Shown piece by piece: positions 1 through 9,448 of a stretch of 64,000 nucleotides of DNA. The notes beneath the pieces were generated by a model. That model searched no databases, was not told the DNA's origin, and was given only the letters and a program-made list of their open reading frames with translations. The position numbers and the translations under genes were made by a program. The stretch covers positions 7,316,001 through 7,380,000 of the forward strand of contig NZ_CP065053.1 of the NCBI RefSeq assembly GCF_015689335.1. The letters are read 5' to 3'. Every line of letters starts with the position of its first letter. The stretch's first letter is position 1. This DNA comes from Massilia antarctica. GTDB lineage: Bacteria > Pseudomonadota > Gammaproteobacteria > Burkholderiales > Burkholderiaceae_D.

Positions 1-1539
1 CGGAGCGCGTTCGAATTCGTCGTCGCGAATTTCAATCTCGGCCACCGCCGGAGGATTGAGGCAGTTATCGCAGCGGCAGCATTTGTCGAAGCCCTCCACC
101 TCATCCTTGAAGTAATCGAGCAGCACCTTCCAGCGGCAAAAGCCGCTTACCGCGTACGATACCATCTGTTCCAGCGATTCGCGGTCGCGCTCCTGCTTGC
201 GTGCGTAGATGGCGGAGAGCTCCTCGAACAGGCCGGCGCTGGCCTCTTTCGGCGTCACGATGTATTCGAGCTTGCGGTTCTGGCGCAGCAGCTTGCCGTC
301 CTTGAGCAGCTTGAGGCAGATTTTCAGCTTGCCCGCGGCCAGTTCGTCCAGTTCATCGTTCACGCGCTCGAAACCGACCTTGCCTTCCTGCGCCATCGCG
401 CATACCGCATCGTAGACCGCCTTCAGGTCGTTCGCGCTCGGGTAGTGCTTCACGAGGAAGAACTGCTGCAGGCGCTTGTCGTCCTGGAAGTACAACAGGG
501 TGCATTCAGCGTCCAGGCCATCGCGCCCGGCGCGGCCGGACTCCTGGTAATAGGCTTCGAGATTGGCGGGCAGTTGCAGGTGCAGCACGAAACGGGTGTC
601 GGGCTTGTCGATGCCCATGCCGAAGGCGTTGGTGGCGACCATCACGCGCTTGTCGCCCGACATGAACTCGTCCTGGTTGCGCTTGCGTTCCGCGGCGGGC
701 AGCTTGCCGTGATAGAGCGTCGCGCTTTCGCCGGCGCCCACCAGGATCGCCAGCATTTCCTCGGCCGCCTTGACGGTGGCCGCGTAGACGATCCCCACGC
801 CACTCGACGCCTGCACATATTCCAGCGCGCGCGCATAGCGCTCGTCGTTATTGGTGACCTGGACGACGCGGTAGTGCAGGTTCGGACGGTAGATACCCGT
901 ATTGACGACATTCATGCGCGTACGGCCAAGCTGGCGGGCGATATCGGCCACCACGTCGTCGGTCGCGGTGGCGGTCAGCGCCAGCACGGGCGGACGCCCC
1001 AGCGCATCGATGGCGGCCGCCATTTCCAGGTAGGCGGGACGGAAATCGTGGCCCCAGTGCGAAATGCAGTGCGCTTCATCGATCACCACCAGCGCGACCT
1101 CGATTTCCTTGAGCGCTTCCAGGAAGGATGGCGTCGACAGGCGCTCCGGCGTGCAGAACACGATTTCGTGAAAGCTGGCGCGGATGCCTTCCATGGCGGC
1201 GTCTTCTTCCTCGCGCGTGAGGCTGCTGTTGACCTGCACGGCGCGCACGCCGAGCGCATCGAGCTTTTCGAGCTGGTCTTTCATGAGCGAAATCAAAGGC
1301 GAGACCACAATCGTGGTCCCGTCGAGAATGCGCGCGGGAATCTGGTAGCACAGCGATTTACCGCTGCCGGTGGGCATGATCGCAAGCGTATCCTTGCCGT
1401 CGAGGACGCTGTCGATCACTTGTTGCTGGCCATCCCGCAAACGCTCCACGCCGAAAATCGAGCGCAGCAGTTTGTTGATGGTATGGCGGCGGGCGGCGCG
1501 GGCGCCGTTGTGGAGGAGTTGTCGGTTATGAGTAGTCAT
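1..1539 (-). CDS. recQ: ATP-dependent DNA helicase RecQ, 3' end outside window
   Basis: Superfamily 2 3'-5' DNA helicase acting in recombination and replication-fork repair. The first 513 codons are visible; the end lies beyond the window start. In order, the protein shows the Walker A motif PTGSGKS, an aromatic-rich DEAH box (VVIDEAHCISHWGHDFRP), motif III ALTATAT, and the second RecA-like domain with ATNAFGMGIDKPD and QESGRAGRDG. The RecQ-specific zinc module follows near the visible end, with the cysteine cluster CCRCDNC. The HRDC domain would lie outside. The start ATG at 1539 gives MTTHNRQLL and reads straight into the helicase core. The gene is transcribed away from the small ORF at 1738. 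Identification is secure. Confidence 0.95.
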   Translation of the reverse strand, partial: MTTHNRQLLHNGARAARRHTINKLLRSIFGVERLRDGQQQVIDSVLDGKDTLAIMPTGSGKSLCYQIPARILDGTTIVVSPLISLMKDQLEKLDALGVRAVQVNSSLTREEEDAAMEGIRASFHEIVFCTPERLSTPSFLEALKEIEVALVVIDEAHCISHWGHDFRPAYLEMAAAIDALGRPPVLALTATATDDVVADIARQLGRTRMNVVNTGIYRPNLHYRVVQVTNNDERYARALEYVQASSGVGIVYAATVKAAEEMLAILVGAGESATLYHGKLPAAERKRNQDEFMSGDKRVMVATNAFGMGIDKPDTRFVLHLQLPANLEAYYQESGRAGRDGLDAECTLLYFQDDKRLQQFFLVKHYPSANDLKAVYDAVCAMAQEGKVGFERVNDELDELAAGKLKICLKLLKDGKLLRQNRKLEYIVTPKEASAGLFEELSAIYARKQERDRESLEQMVSYAVSGFCRWKVLLDYFKDEVEGFDKCCRCDNCLNPPAVAEIEIRDDEFERAP

Positions 1540-1584
1540 GTCACAACTTTATGGCGCACACAAACGGTGCACCATAGGACGTCG

Positions 1585-1673
1585 CCTACATTTTTCGTAG
1601 GAGAATGGCAACAGCAAAGGTGGCGAGCCAACGTCCTACATGTTGTCGGACGTTTTGCCGATAGTTTCTATCG
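1585..1673. repeat. Short inverted repeats upstream of recQ
   Basis: Two small dyads lie in the 198-bp gap between recQ and the 40-codon ORF: CCTAC-ATTTTTC-GTAGG at 1585-1601 and CGATAG-TTT-CTATCG at 1659-1673. A looser CGTCC/GGACG pair lies between them. They could be operator sites or transcript hairpins for the divergent genes. No convincing sigma-70 promoter was identified. Confidence 0.35.
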
Positions 1674-1737
1674 AGAACATTGACTAAGATGATCACATAC
1701 CGAAAGCCATTCTTTCAACGCACGACCGGAGGACATC

Positions 1738-1860
1738 ATGATGCGCTTATTTCCACTGACTTGGGCTGCCCTGCACGTCGCCCTTGCTAGCGCCGCAACC
1801 TATCTGTTGTGCTCCACCGACGTGTTAAGCGGTACTGCGGCAGCATTGTTCTTTCATTAA
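1738..1860 (+). CDS. Small hypothetical protein, 40 aa
   Basis: Short ORF starting with two consecutive ATG codons (1738 and 1741), preceded by a good GGAGG ribosome site about six bases upstream. The product begins MMRLFPLTWAALHVALASAA and continues with a hydrophobic stretch (YLLC, then a Ser/Thr/Asp break, then AAALFFH). It could be a single-pass membrane peptide or a secreted leader peptide. No family is recognised. Support comes from the ribosome site, codon use resembling the neighbours, and the absence of a competing gene. It stands between recQ and uvrA, both on the other strand. Confidence 0.45.
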   Translation: MMRLFPLTWAALHVALASAATYLLCSTDVLSGTAAALFFH

Positions 1861-1970
1861 GTCCGTGAACGCTCCATGCGGTGCCCCCTTGCCGGGCCGC
1901 CTCGAGCCCTTGTCCCCGTCACACTGACGCTCCCTCGCTTTCGCCTTCCGCCTGTGTTTCCAGGCATGCA

Positions 1971-4526
1971 TCAGCTTTTCACCGCCAGGAATTTACTGAG
2001 ATAAGGCGCGGTGCGGCTGCGTTTTTCGCGCGCCAGCGCAGCCGGCGGCCCCGAAAACACCACCTTGCCGCCCGCCTCTCCCGCGCCCGGACCGATGTCG
2101 ATCACCCAGTCGCTGGCGGCCACCACCCGCATATTGTGTTCGACCGCGATGACGCTGTTCCCCGCTTCGACCAGGCGTTCGAGCTGCACCAGCAGCTTGT
2201 CGACGTCGGACGGGTGCAAGCCGGTCGTGGGCTCGTCGAGTACGTACAACATGCTGCCGCGCGCGGCCCGCTGCAGTTCCGTGGCCAGCTTGATGCGCTG
2301 CGCTTCCCCGCCCGACAGCTCGGTGGCCGGCTGCCCGAGGCGCAGGTAACCCAGGCCGACGTCGCGCAGCACTTCCAGCGAACGCGCCACCGGCGCTTCC
2401 TCCGCAAAGAACGCGGCGGCGGCATCGACCGTCATCGCCAGCACCTCGGCGATATTCTTGTCCTGATAGCTCACCTCCAGGGTCTTGGCGTTGTAGCGCG
2501 CGCCGTTGCAGGTCGGGCACGGCGCGTACACGCTGGGCAGGAACAGCAGTTCGACCATCACCTGCCCCTCGCCTTCGCAATGCCCGCAGCGGCCCTTGGC
2601 CACGTTGAACGAGAAGCGGCCGGCGTCGTAGCGCCGGGCGCGCGCGGTGTTGGTGGCGGCGAACAGCTTGCGCACATGGTCGAACAGGCCGGTGTAGGTG
2701 GCCAGGTTGGAACGCGGGGTGCGCCCGATCGGCTTCTGGTCGACCCGCACCAGGCGCAAGATGCGCTCCATGCCCGATGCGATGCGCCCCTCGGTCGGCA
2801 TGACTTCTTCGTGTTCCGGCTCATCGGCGTCGTCGGCCTGCGCCATCTGCGGCTGGCCGAGCGCGGCGCCCACCAGGTCCACCAGCACCTGGCTGACCAG
2901 GGTCGATTTGCCGGAGCCGGACACGCCGGTCACGCTGGCCAGCACGCCGAGCGGCAGGTCGATGTCGAGCCGGTCGAGGTTATTGCGGGTGACGCCTTCG
3001 AGGCGCAGCCATGCCGCTGGCCGGCGCGGCGCGCGCGGCGTCGGCGGCTCGGCCGCGAACAGATAGCGGCGCGTGTGCGACGCCTCGACCTGGCGCAGGC
3101 CATCGGGCGGGCCGCTGTACAGCACATGGCCGCCCTGCTCGCCGGCTTCGGGGCCGACATCGACGATCCAGTCGGCGTGGCCGATCACGTCGAGCGCATG
3201 TTCGACCACGAACAGTGAATTGCCGGCCGCCTTGAGCTGGGCCAGCGCGGTGAGCAAGGCTTCGGTATCGGCCGGATGCAGGCCGGCGGACGGCTCGTCG
3301 AGCACATACACCACGCCGAACAGGTTCGAACGCACCTGGGTCGCCAGGCGCAGGCGCTGCAGTTCGCCCGGGGACAGGGTCGGCGTGCTGCGTTCCAGCG
3401 ACAGGTAGCCCAGGCCCAGCGCCAGCAGCACGTCCAGGCGCGCGGCCAGGTCGTCGGCGATGCGGCGCGTGACGATGGCTTTTTCAGGATGCAGTGCCGC
3501 CGCCCTGGCATTTTTCGGCGCGCTGCCATCGGCGAAGGGCCGCAGCAAGCTTGACAGGCGGTCGAGCGGCAGGCGCGACATGTCGGCGATGTCCATGCCT
3601 GCGAACGTGACCGAGAGCGACTCCTGGCGCAGGCGCTTGCCGCGGCACAGCGGGCATTCGGCGCTGACCATGTAGCGCGCCACGCGCTTTTTCATCGATG
3701 CGCTTTCGGTGCTGGCGAAGGTGTGCAGCACGTAGCGGCGCGCGCCGGTGAAGGTGCCCTGGTAGCTCGGCGTTTCCTTGCGCCCCAGCGCCGCGCGCAC
3801 TTCGGCCGGCGTCAAGCCGGCGTACACCGGCACAGTCGGCTGCTCGTCGGTGAACAGGATCCAGTCGCGCACTTTTTTGGGCAGGTCGCGCCACGGCGTA
3901 TCCACATCGTGGCCGAGCGTGACGAGGATATCGCGCAGGTTCTGGCCGTGCCAGGCGGTGGGCCAGGCGGCGACGGCGCGTTCGCGGATGGTCAGGCTGT
4001 CGTCCGGGACCATCGACTGTTCGTTGGCCTGATACACGCGGCCCAGGCCATGGCACTCGGGGCACGCCCCTTGCGGCGTATTCGGCGAAAACGATTCGGC
4101 GTACAGGAGCGGCTGGTGCGCCGGATAGTCGCCGGCGCGCGAGTACAGCATGCGCAGGGAATTGGACAAGGTGCTCACGCTCCCGACCGAGGAGCGGGTG
4201 GTGGGCGAGCCGCGCTGCTGCTGCAGGGCGACAGCGGGCGGCAAGCCGTCGATATCGTCCACTTCCGGCACCGGCATCTGATGGAACAGGCGGCGCGCAT
4301 AGGGCGACACCGATTCCAGATAGCGCCGCTGCGCCTCGGCGTACAGGGTACCGAAAGCGAGCGAGGACTTGCCCGAGCCGGACACGCCGGTGAACACGAC
4401 CAGGGCGTCGCGCGGAATGTCGACATCGACGTTCTTGAGATTATGCTCGCGCGCGCCGCGCACCTGGACGAAGCCGGGCCGCGCCAGCGCGGCGGCGACG
4501 GTAGCGCCATTGGTTTTCTTGCGCAT
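1971..4526 (-). CDS. Class II UvrA-like excinuclease ATPase (UvrA2 type), 851 aa
   Basis: Tandem ABC ATPase of the UvrA family, about 90 residues shorter than housekeeping UvrA (~940 aa). The first Walker A is GVSGSGKS near residue 47 and the second, also GVSGSGKS, lies in the C-terminal half. Two zinc-finger regions are visible: CPECHGLG paired with CPLCRGKR, and CGHCEGEG paired with CPTCNGARY. The second ABC signature is canonical ([12 protein letters not shown]), but the first reads [12 protein letters not shown], as I recall for the UvrA2 class. That class lacks or reduces the UvrB-binding domain and is linked to DNA-damage or drug tolerance rather than core excision repair; the role here is inferred. 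The gene is divergent from the EamA transporter across a 257-bp gap. Confidence 0.88.
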   Translation of the reverse strand: MRKKTNGATVAAALARPGFVQVRGAREHNLKNVDVDIPRDALVVFTGVSGSGKSSLAFGTLYAEAQRRYLESVSPYARRLFHQMPVPEVDDIDGLPPAVALQQQRGSPTTRSSVGSVSTLSNSLRMLYSRAGDYPAHQPLLYAESFSPNTPQGACPECHGLGRVYQANEQSMVPDDSLTIRERAVAAWPTAWHGQNLRDILVTLGHDVDTPWRDLPKKVRDWILFTDEQPTVPVYAGLTPAEVRAALGRKETPSYQGTFTGARRYVLHTFASTESASMKKRVARYMVSAECPLCRGKRLRQESLSVTFAGMDIADMSRLPLDRLSSLLRPFADGSAPKNARAAALHPEKAIVTRRIADDLAARLDVLLALGLGYLSLERSTPTLSPGELQRLRLATQVRSNLFGVVYVLDEPSAGLHPADTEALLTALAQLKAAGNSLFVVEHALDVIGHADWIVDVGPEAGEQGGHVLYSGPPDGLRQVEASHTRRYLFAAEPPTPRAPRRPAAWLRLEGVTRNNLDRLDIDLPLGVLASVTGVSGSGKSTLVSQVLVDLVGAALGQPQMAQADDADEPEHEEVMPTEGRIASGMERILRLVRVDQKPIGRTPRSNLATYTGLFDHVRKLFAATNTARARRYDAGRFSFNVAKGRCGHCEGEGQVMVELLFLPSVYAPCPTCNGARYNAKTLEVSYQDKNIAEVLAMTVDAAAAFFAEEAPVARSLEVLRDVGLGYLRLGQPATELSGGEAQRIKLATELQRAARGSMLYVLDEPTTGLHPSDVDKLLVQLERLVEAGNSVIAVEHNMRVVAASDWVIDIGPGAGEAGGKVVFSGPPAALAREKRSRTAPYLSKFLAVKS

Positions 4527-4783
4527 GTTAGATTGTCGGTGGGAAGCGAGCCCTCATTACACTCCAGCGCGCCGGCGCTTACCGTACGCTGCCACACGAA
4601 CACGGCGCTGACGTCGATGTGCTCGTACGACCAGCCTGCATTATGCTGGTCGATATTGGCATCGACGCCCATGCGGTCCGCTACACTCGTCTCCAGTCCC
4701 GTTTGAAAAAGATGACCGTGTGGCGCTCAAGGCACGCCATCCCCGCAACCGTCAGTTTCACCACACCGATAAAGGCAAGCGCC

Positions 4784-5218
4784 ATGGCAACAGCGCATCA
4801 CTGGTTCTATTGGGCGATTCTCTCCGCCGTATTTGCGGCATTGACCGCCATTTTCGCCAAGATCGGCATCCAGAATGTCGATTCCGATCTCGCCACCCTG
4901 ATCCGGACGGCGTTCATCATGGTCCTCCTGGCGGCCTTCGTTGTGTACACCGGCAAGTGGTCCAATCCGCTGGCGCTGACCTCGACCACCTGGTTATTCC
5001 TTGGATTGTCGGGCTTGGCCACGGGAGCGTCCTGGGTATGCTATTTCCGGGCACTCAAGATGGGCGAGGCCTCCAAGGTCGCACCCGTTGACAAGCTCAG
5101 CCTGGTGCTGGTGGCCGTGTTCGCCTTCGCATTTCTGGGCGAACGGCCCAGCCTGCGCGAGTGGTCGGGCATCGCCATGGTGGCTGGCGGCGTACTGGTG
5201 CTGGCCAGCAAGCGCTAG
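4784..5218 (+). CDS. EamA-family half-size transporter, 144 aa
   Basis: Drug/metabolite-transporter superfamily protein with a single EamA repeat: about five hydrophobic helices, beginning HHWFYWAILSAVFAALTAIFAK and ending GIAMVAGGVLVLASKR. Two-repeat members have ten helices, so this ~140-aa form probably dimerises. The conserved tail GERPSLREWSGIAMVAGG matches the EamA repeat end. Upstream in-frame ATGs exist (the open frame starts at 4619), but the preceding 55 residues are arginine-rich and non-membranous, so ATG 4784, with a weak AAGG site, was chosen. The substrate is unknown. Confidence 0.8.
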   Translation: MATAHHWFYWAILSAVFAALTAIFAKIGIQNVDSDLATLIRTAFIMVLLAAFVVYTGKWSNPLALTSTTWLFLGLSGLATGASWVCYFRALKMGEASKVAPVDKLSLVLVAVFAFAFLGERPSLREWSGIAMVAGGVLVLASKR

Positions 5219-5304
5219 GCGCTGAGCCGGCCGATGCGCTGAGGCGGTCCGGGGATGCTTCGCCGACCCAGTCGCCGCTGCGGGCAAGCTTGCACGGTTG
5301 AGGC

Positions 5305-5333
5305 AAAAAAAACGCCGGGCATCGAGCCCGGCG
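5305..5333 (-). terminator. Intrinsic terminator of the first OmpA gene
   Basis: On the minus strand a perfect 8-bp GC-rich stem (CGCCGGGC, loop of five, GCCCGGCG; 5313-5333) is followed by eight T residues (the A run at 5305-5312). It lies 25 bp after the OmpA stop codon. Confidence 0.9.
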
Positions 5334-5357
5334 CTTCTGGTTCAGCTTTGCCAACGA

Positions 5358-6509
5358 TTACTTGGCGCCGCTGCGGGTACCGACCACTTCCACCGTCACG
5401 CGGCGGTTTTTGGCGCGGCCTTGCGCCGTTTTGTTGTCGGCTACCGGCTGGGTTTCGCCCTTGCCTTCGGTGTAGACGCGCGCGGCATCGACACCCTTCG
5501 ACACCAGGTAAGCCTTGACCGAAGCGGCACGGCGCAAGGACAGCTTCTGGTTGTACGCGGCGCGGCCGATCGAGTCGGTGTGGCCGACCGTGATCATGAC
5601 GTCGGCATCCATGCCTTGCAGCTTGGCCAGCAAGCCGTCGAGCGACGCCTTGCCGGCCGGGCGCAGTACGGCGCTGTCGAAGGCAAACACGGCTTCAGCC
5701 GAGAAAGTCGATTTCTCCGATACCGGATTCATCGGCTTGACTGGCTCGGCCGCTGGCTGGGCCGCTTCCGGCGCCACGGTCGGCACGACCGGCATCGGCG
5801 CCGGCTCGACCGGTGCCGGGGCGGCCTTGGCGGCCGGACGGCCAATCTTGTAGACCAGGCCCACCGAGAACAGGTCGACATCGCCGCGGTTACCCACGGC
5901 ATCGTTGACCCGGTAACGCTCGACTTCGCCACGCAGGGCCAGCGCTTCGCTGAACTTGTATTCCAGGCCGAGACCGGCCTTGGCGTTGAGCTTGCGCTCG
6001 CTCGGACTTGGATTGGTCACCGCGAACAGGCGGTTCCCATCGAAGCGCGTGGTCGCCTTGGCATAGTTCATGCCGGCGCGGCCAAATACCGAGAAACGCT
6101 GCGAGAGCGGCACCTGCGCCACCAGGTCCAGATTGGCGCCCCGGAAACCGGCTTCGCCGTTGAGCGTGCCGTTCTGGGTGGTGGTCGACTTGAAGCTGAA
6201 CTTGCCCAAGTCGAAAAAGCCGGCCTCGACCGCGAAGTACTGGTTCAGCTGCTTGCCGACATACAGCTTGTAGCCGACATCTTTCTCATCCGCAGTGAAC
6301 GAGTTCAGGCCGGCGCCATTGGCGGTCAGGCTGCGGATCAGGCGCACGTCGTCGATATTGGCGCGCGAGCGGCCGATGTTGCCGCCCACGTACCAGGCGC
6401 TGTTTGCCCACTCCGGGTTGATGAAGACGTCGTCCGCTGCTACTGCCTGCCCCGCGATCAGGGCGCAACCGATGGCGCCCATGAGGCCCGCTTTTTTAGT
6501 CAAGGTCAT
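5358..6509 (-). CDS. OmpA-family outer membrane protein, copy 1 (383 aa)
   Basis: Outer-membrane barrel plus peptidoglycan-binding protein. A signal peptide ends near AGQAVAA (residue ~24). An eight-strand OmpA-like barrel covers about residues 30-225 (SAWYVGGNIGRSRAN, KLYVGKQLNQYFAVEAGFFDLG, LGLEYKFSEALALRGEVERY). A Pro/Ala-rich linker (APAPVEPAPMPVVP) leads to the OmpA C-terminal domain with VGHTDSIGRAAYNQKLSLRRA, which carries the conserved Asp and Arg that bind diaminopimelate. The gene lies 22 bp downstream of the DUF3494 gene on the same strand, so the two probably form an operon ending at the hairpin at 5305. It is a close paralogue of the proteins at 8257 and 11055. Confidence 0.92.
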   Translation of the reverse strand: MTLTKKAGLMGAIGCALIAGQAVAADDVFINPEWANSAWYVGGNIGRSRANIDDVRLIRSLTANGAGLNSFTADEKDVGYKLYVGKQLNQYFAVEAGFFDLGKFSFKSTTTQNGTLNGEAGFRGANLDLVAQVPLSQRFSVFGRAGMNYAKATTRFDGNRLFAVTNPSPSERKLNAKAGLGLEYKFSEALALRGEVERYRVNDAVGNRGDVDLFSVGLVYKIGRPAAKAAPAPVEPAPMPVVPTVAPEAAQPAAEPVKPMNPVSEKSTFSAEAVFAFDSAVLRPAGKASLDGLLAKLQGMDADVMITVGHTDSIGRAAYNQKLSLRRAASVKAYLVSKGVDAARVYTEGKGETQPVADNKTAQGRAKNRRVTVEVVGTRSGAK

Positions 6510-6531
6510 TGTTCTCTCTCAGAAATTTTTC

Positions 6532-7935
6532 TTATTTGGCGATCTTGTTGTTGCGCAAGGTTACAGCCTTGCCACTCAACAAACGACCGTTCAACACAGT
6601 CGCGCCGTCGCCGACGGTGATATCTTCGCTCCGGCTCAGGACGGTACCCTGGAACGCGCTGTTGGCACCCAGGGTGGTCGCTCCGACCGGCACCCAGAAC
6701 AGATTGTCGAGGCTGGCACCGTTGGTCAGGACAATGCTGGAGTTGGCGGCCGTGTTCAAGCTCGACATGGTGCGGAAGATGTAGGTGCCGTTGCCGCTCA
6801 GGGTCAGCTTGCCGGTCAGGCTGATCGCGCCGGAATAGCAGTACACGCCAGGCTGGAGCACCAGACCGCCGAGGTCGATGCCGGCGTCCGACAGGATGGC
6901 GCAAGGACGGTTGTTGGCATTGGTGACGGCCACTTGCAGATCTTCGTACGGACCGCTCAGCTCGAAACCGGACTTGACGTTGCGGAAGCCAATGGGCTGG
7001 GGCGGCTCGACGTTTTGCACGGGCGCACCGACGTCGCCGGTCACCAAGGTGGTGCCGCCAGCATTGTTGGTGATGGTGGTCACTGCCAGCACAGCGAATT
7101 CGCGTGCGCGGCCAAGGCCGATGCCGCCGTTAAGCGGGACCTCAATGACGGGCGTCACTGGCGGGTTGGTTACTGGCGGCACTACTGGTGGCACGACCGG
7201 TGGAACAACTGGTGGCACGACTGGCGGAACGACTGGCGGAACAACCGGCGGGTCGACGATCACGGCCGGGGTGACGGTCAGCGCGCCGGTGGCGCTCTTG
7301 TCGCCCGAGCTGGCGGTGATCACGGTATTGCCAACGGCCACCCCGGTAGCGCTGCCCGATGCGGCAACGGTAGCGATGGCGGTGCTGCCCGAGGTCCAGT
7401 TCACCTTATTCGTGACGACGGCGGTCGAGCTGTCGGAATACGTGGCGATGGCGGTGAACTGCTGGCTGGCGCCGACGCGCACGCTGGCGGCGGCCGGGGT
7501 GACCGACAGGCCGGTCAGGCTGACGACCACCGGCGGGTTGACCGGTACCGGTGCGTTGACCACCAGGGTGGCGGCGCCGGTTTTGGCGCCGAAGGCGGCG
7601 GTGATGGCGGCGCTGCCCGGCGTCAGGCCGGTGGCCAGGCCGCCGGCAGGGGTCACGCGGGCGATGGTTGGCGAAGCCGAGGCCCATACCGACACGTCAG
7701 TCACGTTGCGCGAGGTACCGTCGGCGTAGCTGGCGGTCGCCACGAATTGCTGGCTGGCGCCGGTCAGTACGGTGGCCGTTGGCGGGGTGACCGTGACGCT
7801 GACCAGTTGCGCGGCCGGCAAGCCGAGAATCGGATCGCGGCCATGGTCGCCGCTGCCGCCACAGGCTGCCAGCAGGGACACGGCCAGCAAGCCGCTCGCG
7901 CATAGCAGGGTTGTTGCATATTTTTTAATGTTCAT
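6532..7935 (-). CDS. DUF3494 ice-binding-like lipoprotein with Ig-like repeats, copy 1 (467 aa)
   Basis: Predicted surface or outer-membrane lipoprotein. The lipobox is LLAACGG with Cys25. Two bacterial Ig-like (Big_2) repeats follow at about residues 45-130 and 140-220, each with the pattern TPxxAxVxxGxSQQFxAxAxYxD. Next come a PPVV tandem linker and a C-terminal DUF3494 domain (about 270-467; FAVLAVTTITNNAGGTTLVTGDVG, QPGVYCYSGAISLTG). DUF3494 is the beta-helical ice-binding fold, but many members in non-polar bacteria act as adhesins, so ice binding is not established here. It heads a two-gene unit with the OmpA gene 22 bp downstream and is paralogous to the gene at 9449. Confidence 0.88.
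   Translation of the reverse strand: MNIKKYATTLLCASGLLAVSLLAACGGSGDHGRDPILGLPAAQLVSVTVTPPTATVLTGASQQFVATASYADGTSRNVTDVSVWASASPTIARVTPAGGLATGLTPGSAAITAAFGAKTGAATLVVNAPVPVNPPVVVSLTGLSVTPAAASVRVGASQQFTAIATYSDSSTAVVTNKVNWTSGSTAIATVAASGSATGVAVGNTVITASSGDKSATGALTVTPAVIVDPPVVPPVVPPVVPPVVPPVVPPVVPPVTNPPVTPVIEVPLNGGIGLGRAREFAVLAVTTITNNAGGTTLVTGDVGAPVQNVEPPQPIGFRNVKSGFELSGPYEDLQVAVTNANNRPCAILSDAGIDLGGLVLQPGVYCYSGAISLTGKLTLSGNGTYIFRTMSSLNTAANSSIVLTNGASLDNLFWVPVGATTLGANSAFQGTVLSRSEDITVGDGATVLNGRLLSGKAVTLRNNKIAK
7175..7246 (-). repeat. 12-bp tandem repeat coding PPVV linker, 6 units
   Basis: Six near-identical 12-bp units (plus-strand form GGYGGMACRACY) encode the PPVV spacer between the Ig-like repeats and the DUF3494 domain. 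The paralogue at 9449 has 11 units, so the array varies in copy number. Confidence 0.9.
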
Positions 7936-8165
7936 TGAAGCATCCTTGGGAATGAAAATTTCTCGCCGTTACGAGATAGATTCGACACTATTCTCTCACG
8001 CACAAAGCTCTTCTGTGCGCCATCGAACATAACGGCTTAAAGATTGGCAACATTGTACTAAAACACAACGGGAAAGTCTCGCCAGGCCGATTCACTGCCC
8101 GCTTCGGGCCAAAATCGGCAGGCATCGCTTTCCGCGCTTGCGCGTGAGGTATGGTTGTTGCCGCT

Positions 8166-8247
8166 GATGTAATGGGGTCTGACCCCGGTTCAGCAACTGT
8201 TGCTGTCGATGCAATGGGGTCTGACCCCGGTTGAGCAACAGTTGCTG
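8166..8247. repeat. Two 40-bp direct repeats with GGGGTCTGACCCC core
   Basis: Two 40-bp units (8166-8205 and 8208-8247) differ at about three positions. Each contains the 13-bp dyad GGGGTCTGACCCC (8174-8186, 8216-8228) and a GCAACWGTTGC dyad. They begin 10 bp beyond the stop codon of the OmpA gene at 8257, so they could act as its transcript end, although no T run follows. A related GGGGTCTGACC sequence recurs at 59.1-59.4 kb, which suggests a dispersed family. The rest of the gap 7936-8165 shows no gene. Confidence 0.85.
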
Positions 8248-8256
8248 GCGGAGCTA

Positions 8257-9408
8257 TTACTTGTTGACGGTACGGGTGCCGACCACTTCCACCGTCACGC
8301 GGCGGTTCTTGGCGCGCCCTTCGGCCGTCTTGTTGTCGGCAACCGGCTGCGATTCGCCCTTGCCTTCCGTGTACACGCGCGACGCCTCGACACCTTTCGA
8401 GACGATGTAGGCCTTGACCGCTTCGGCACGGCGCATCGACAGTTTCTGGTTGTAGGCATCGGAACCGACCGAATCGGTATGGCCGACCGTGACCATCACT
8501 TCGGTATTCATGCCTTGCAGCTTGGCCAGCAACTCGTCGAGCGCGGCCTTGCCTTGCGGCTTGACCACCGATTTATCGAAGTCGAACAGCGCTTCGGCGG
8601 CAAACGAGACTTTTTCCGATACGGCGACCGGGGCGGCCGGGGCGGGCGCTGGCGCGGCGGGGGCCGGTGCCGGAGCGGCCGCTACCGGCGCCGGGGCCGG
8701 CATCGGCGCGACCGGCGCTGGCCGGCTTGCTGCGGGACGGCCCAGCTTGTAGACCAGGCTCAGGGACGCCAAATCGACATCGCCGCGATTGCCGACGGCA
8801 TCGTTGACCCGGTAGCGCTCAACTTCGCCGCGCAGGGCCAGCGCTTCGCTGAATTTGTATTCCAGGCCCAGCCCGGCCTTGGCATTGAGCTTGCGCTCGG
8901 TCGGGTTGGGATTGGTCACCGCAAACAGGCGGTTGCCGCGGAAGTGCGTGCTGGCCTTGGCGTAATTCATGCCGAGCCGGCCGAGCACCGAAAAGCGGTC
9001 GGACAGCGGCACTTGCGCGACCAGATCCATGTTGACGCCACGGAAGCCCGCTTCGCCGATCAGCCGCCCATTCTGGGACGTGCTCGCATCGAAGCCGAAT
9101 TTGCCCAGATCGAAATAGCCGGCTTCCACCGCGAAGTAGCGGTTCAACTGCTTGCCGACGAACAGTTTGTAAGCCAGCTCGCGCTCGTCGACCTTGAAGG
9201 AGTTCAGCACGGCGCCATTGGCGGTCAGGCTGCGCGTGAGGCGTTCGTTGTCGATATTGGCGCGCGATTGGCCGATCCCGGCACCGATATACCAAGCGCT
9301 GTTGGCCCACTCCGGGTTGACGAAGGGCTCGTCCGCCCGTGCCGCCTGGCTTGCCAGAAGGGCGCAGCCGATGACGCTCAGGGCGCCGATATGTTTTGCT
9401 ATTGTCAT
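8257..9408 (-). CDS. OmpA-family outer membrane protein, copy 2 (383 aa)
   Basis: Same architecture and length as copy 1. The signal peptide ends near ASQAARA. A barrel segment contains SAWYIGAGIGQSRAN and LGLEYKFSEALALRGEVERYRVNDAVGNRGDVD (the last part identical to copy 1). A longer low-complexity Ala/Pro linker (PAPAPVAAAPAPAPAAPAPA) precedes the peptidoglycan-binding domain with VGHTDSVGSDAYNQKLSMRRAEAVKAYIVSKG. It lies 40 bp downstream of the second DUF3494 gene on the same strand. The barrel is closest to copy 1, while the C-terminal domain is closer to the copy at 11055, which hints at recombination among the three. Confidence 0.92.
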   Translation of the reverse strand: MTIAKHIGALSVIGCALLASQAARADEPFVNPEWANSAWYIGAGIGQSRANIDNERLTRSLTANGAVLNSFKVDERELAYKLFVGKQLNRYFAVEAGYFDLGKFGFDASTSQNGRLIGEAGFRGVNMDLVAQVPLSDRFSVLGRLGMNYAKASTHFRGNRLFAVTNPNPTERKLNAKAGLGLEYKFSEALALRGEVERYRVNDAVGNRGDVDLASLSLVYKLGRPAASRPAPVAPMPAPAPVAAAPAPAPAAPAPAPAAPVAVSEKVSFAAEALFDFDKSVVKPQGKAALDELLAKLQGMNTEVMVTVGHTDSVGSDAYNQKLSMRRAEAVKAYIVSKGVEASRVYTEGKGESQPVADNKTAEGRAKNRRVTVEVVGTRTVNK

Positions 9409-9448
9409 GATGTGCTTTCGAAAAATGGAAGGTCGGCCGGGGGGCGGA

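Noticed and set aside
8166..8247. Paired 40-bp repeats as a CRISPR array or phage attachment site
   Set aside because: Only two units with 2 bp between them. No cas genes, integrase or tRNA nearby.
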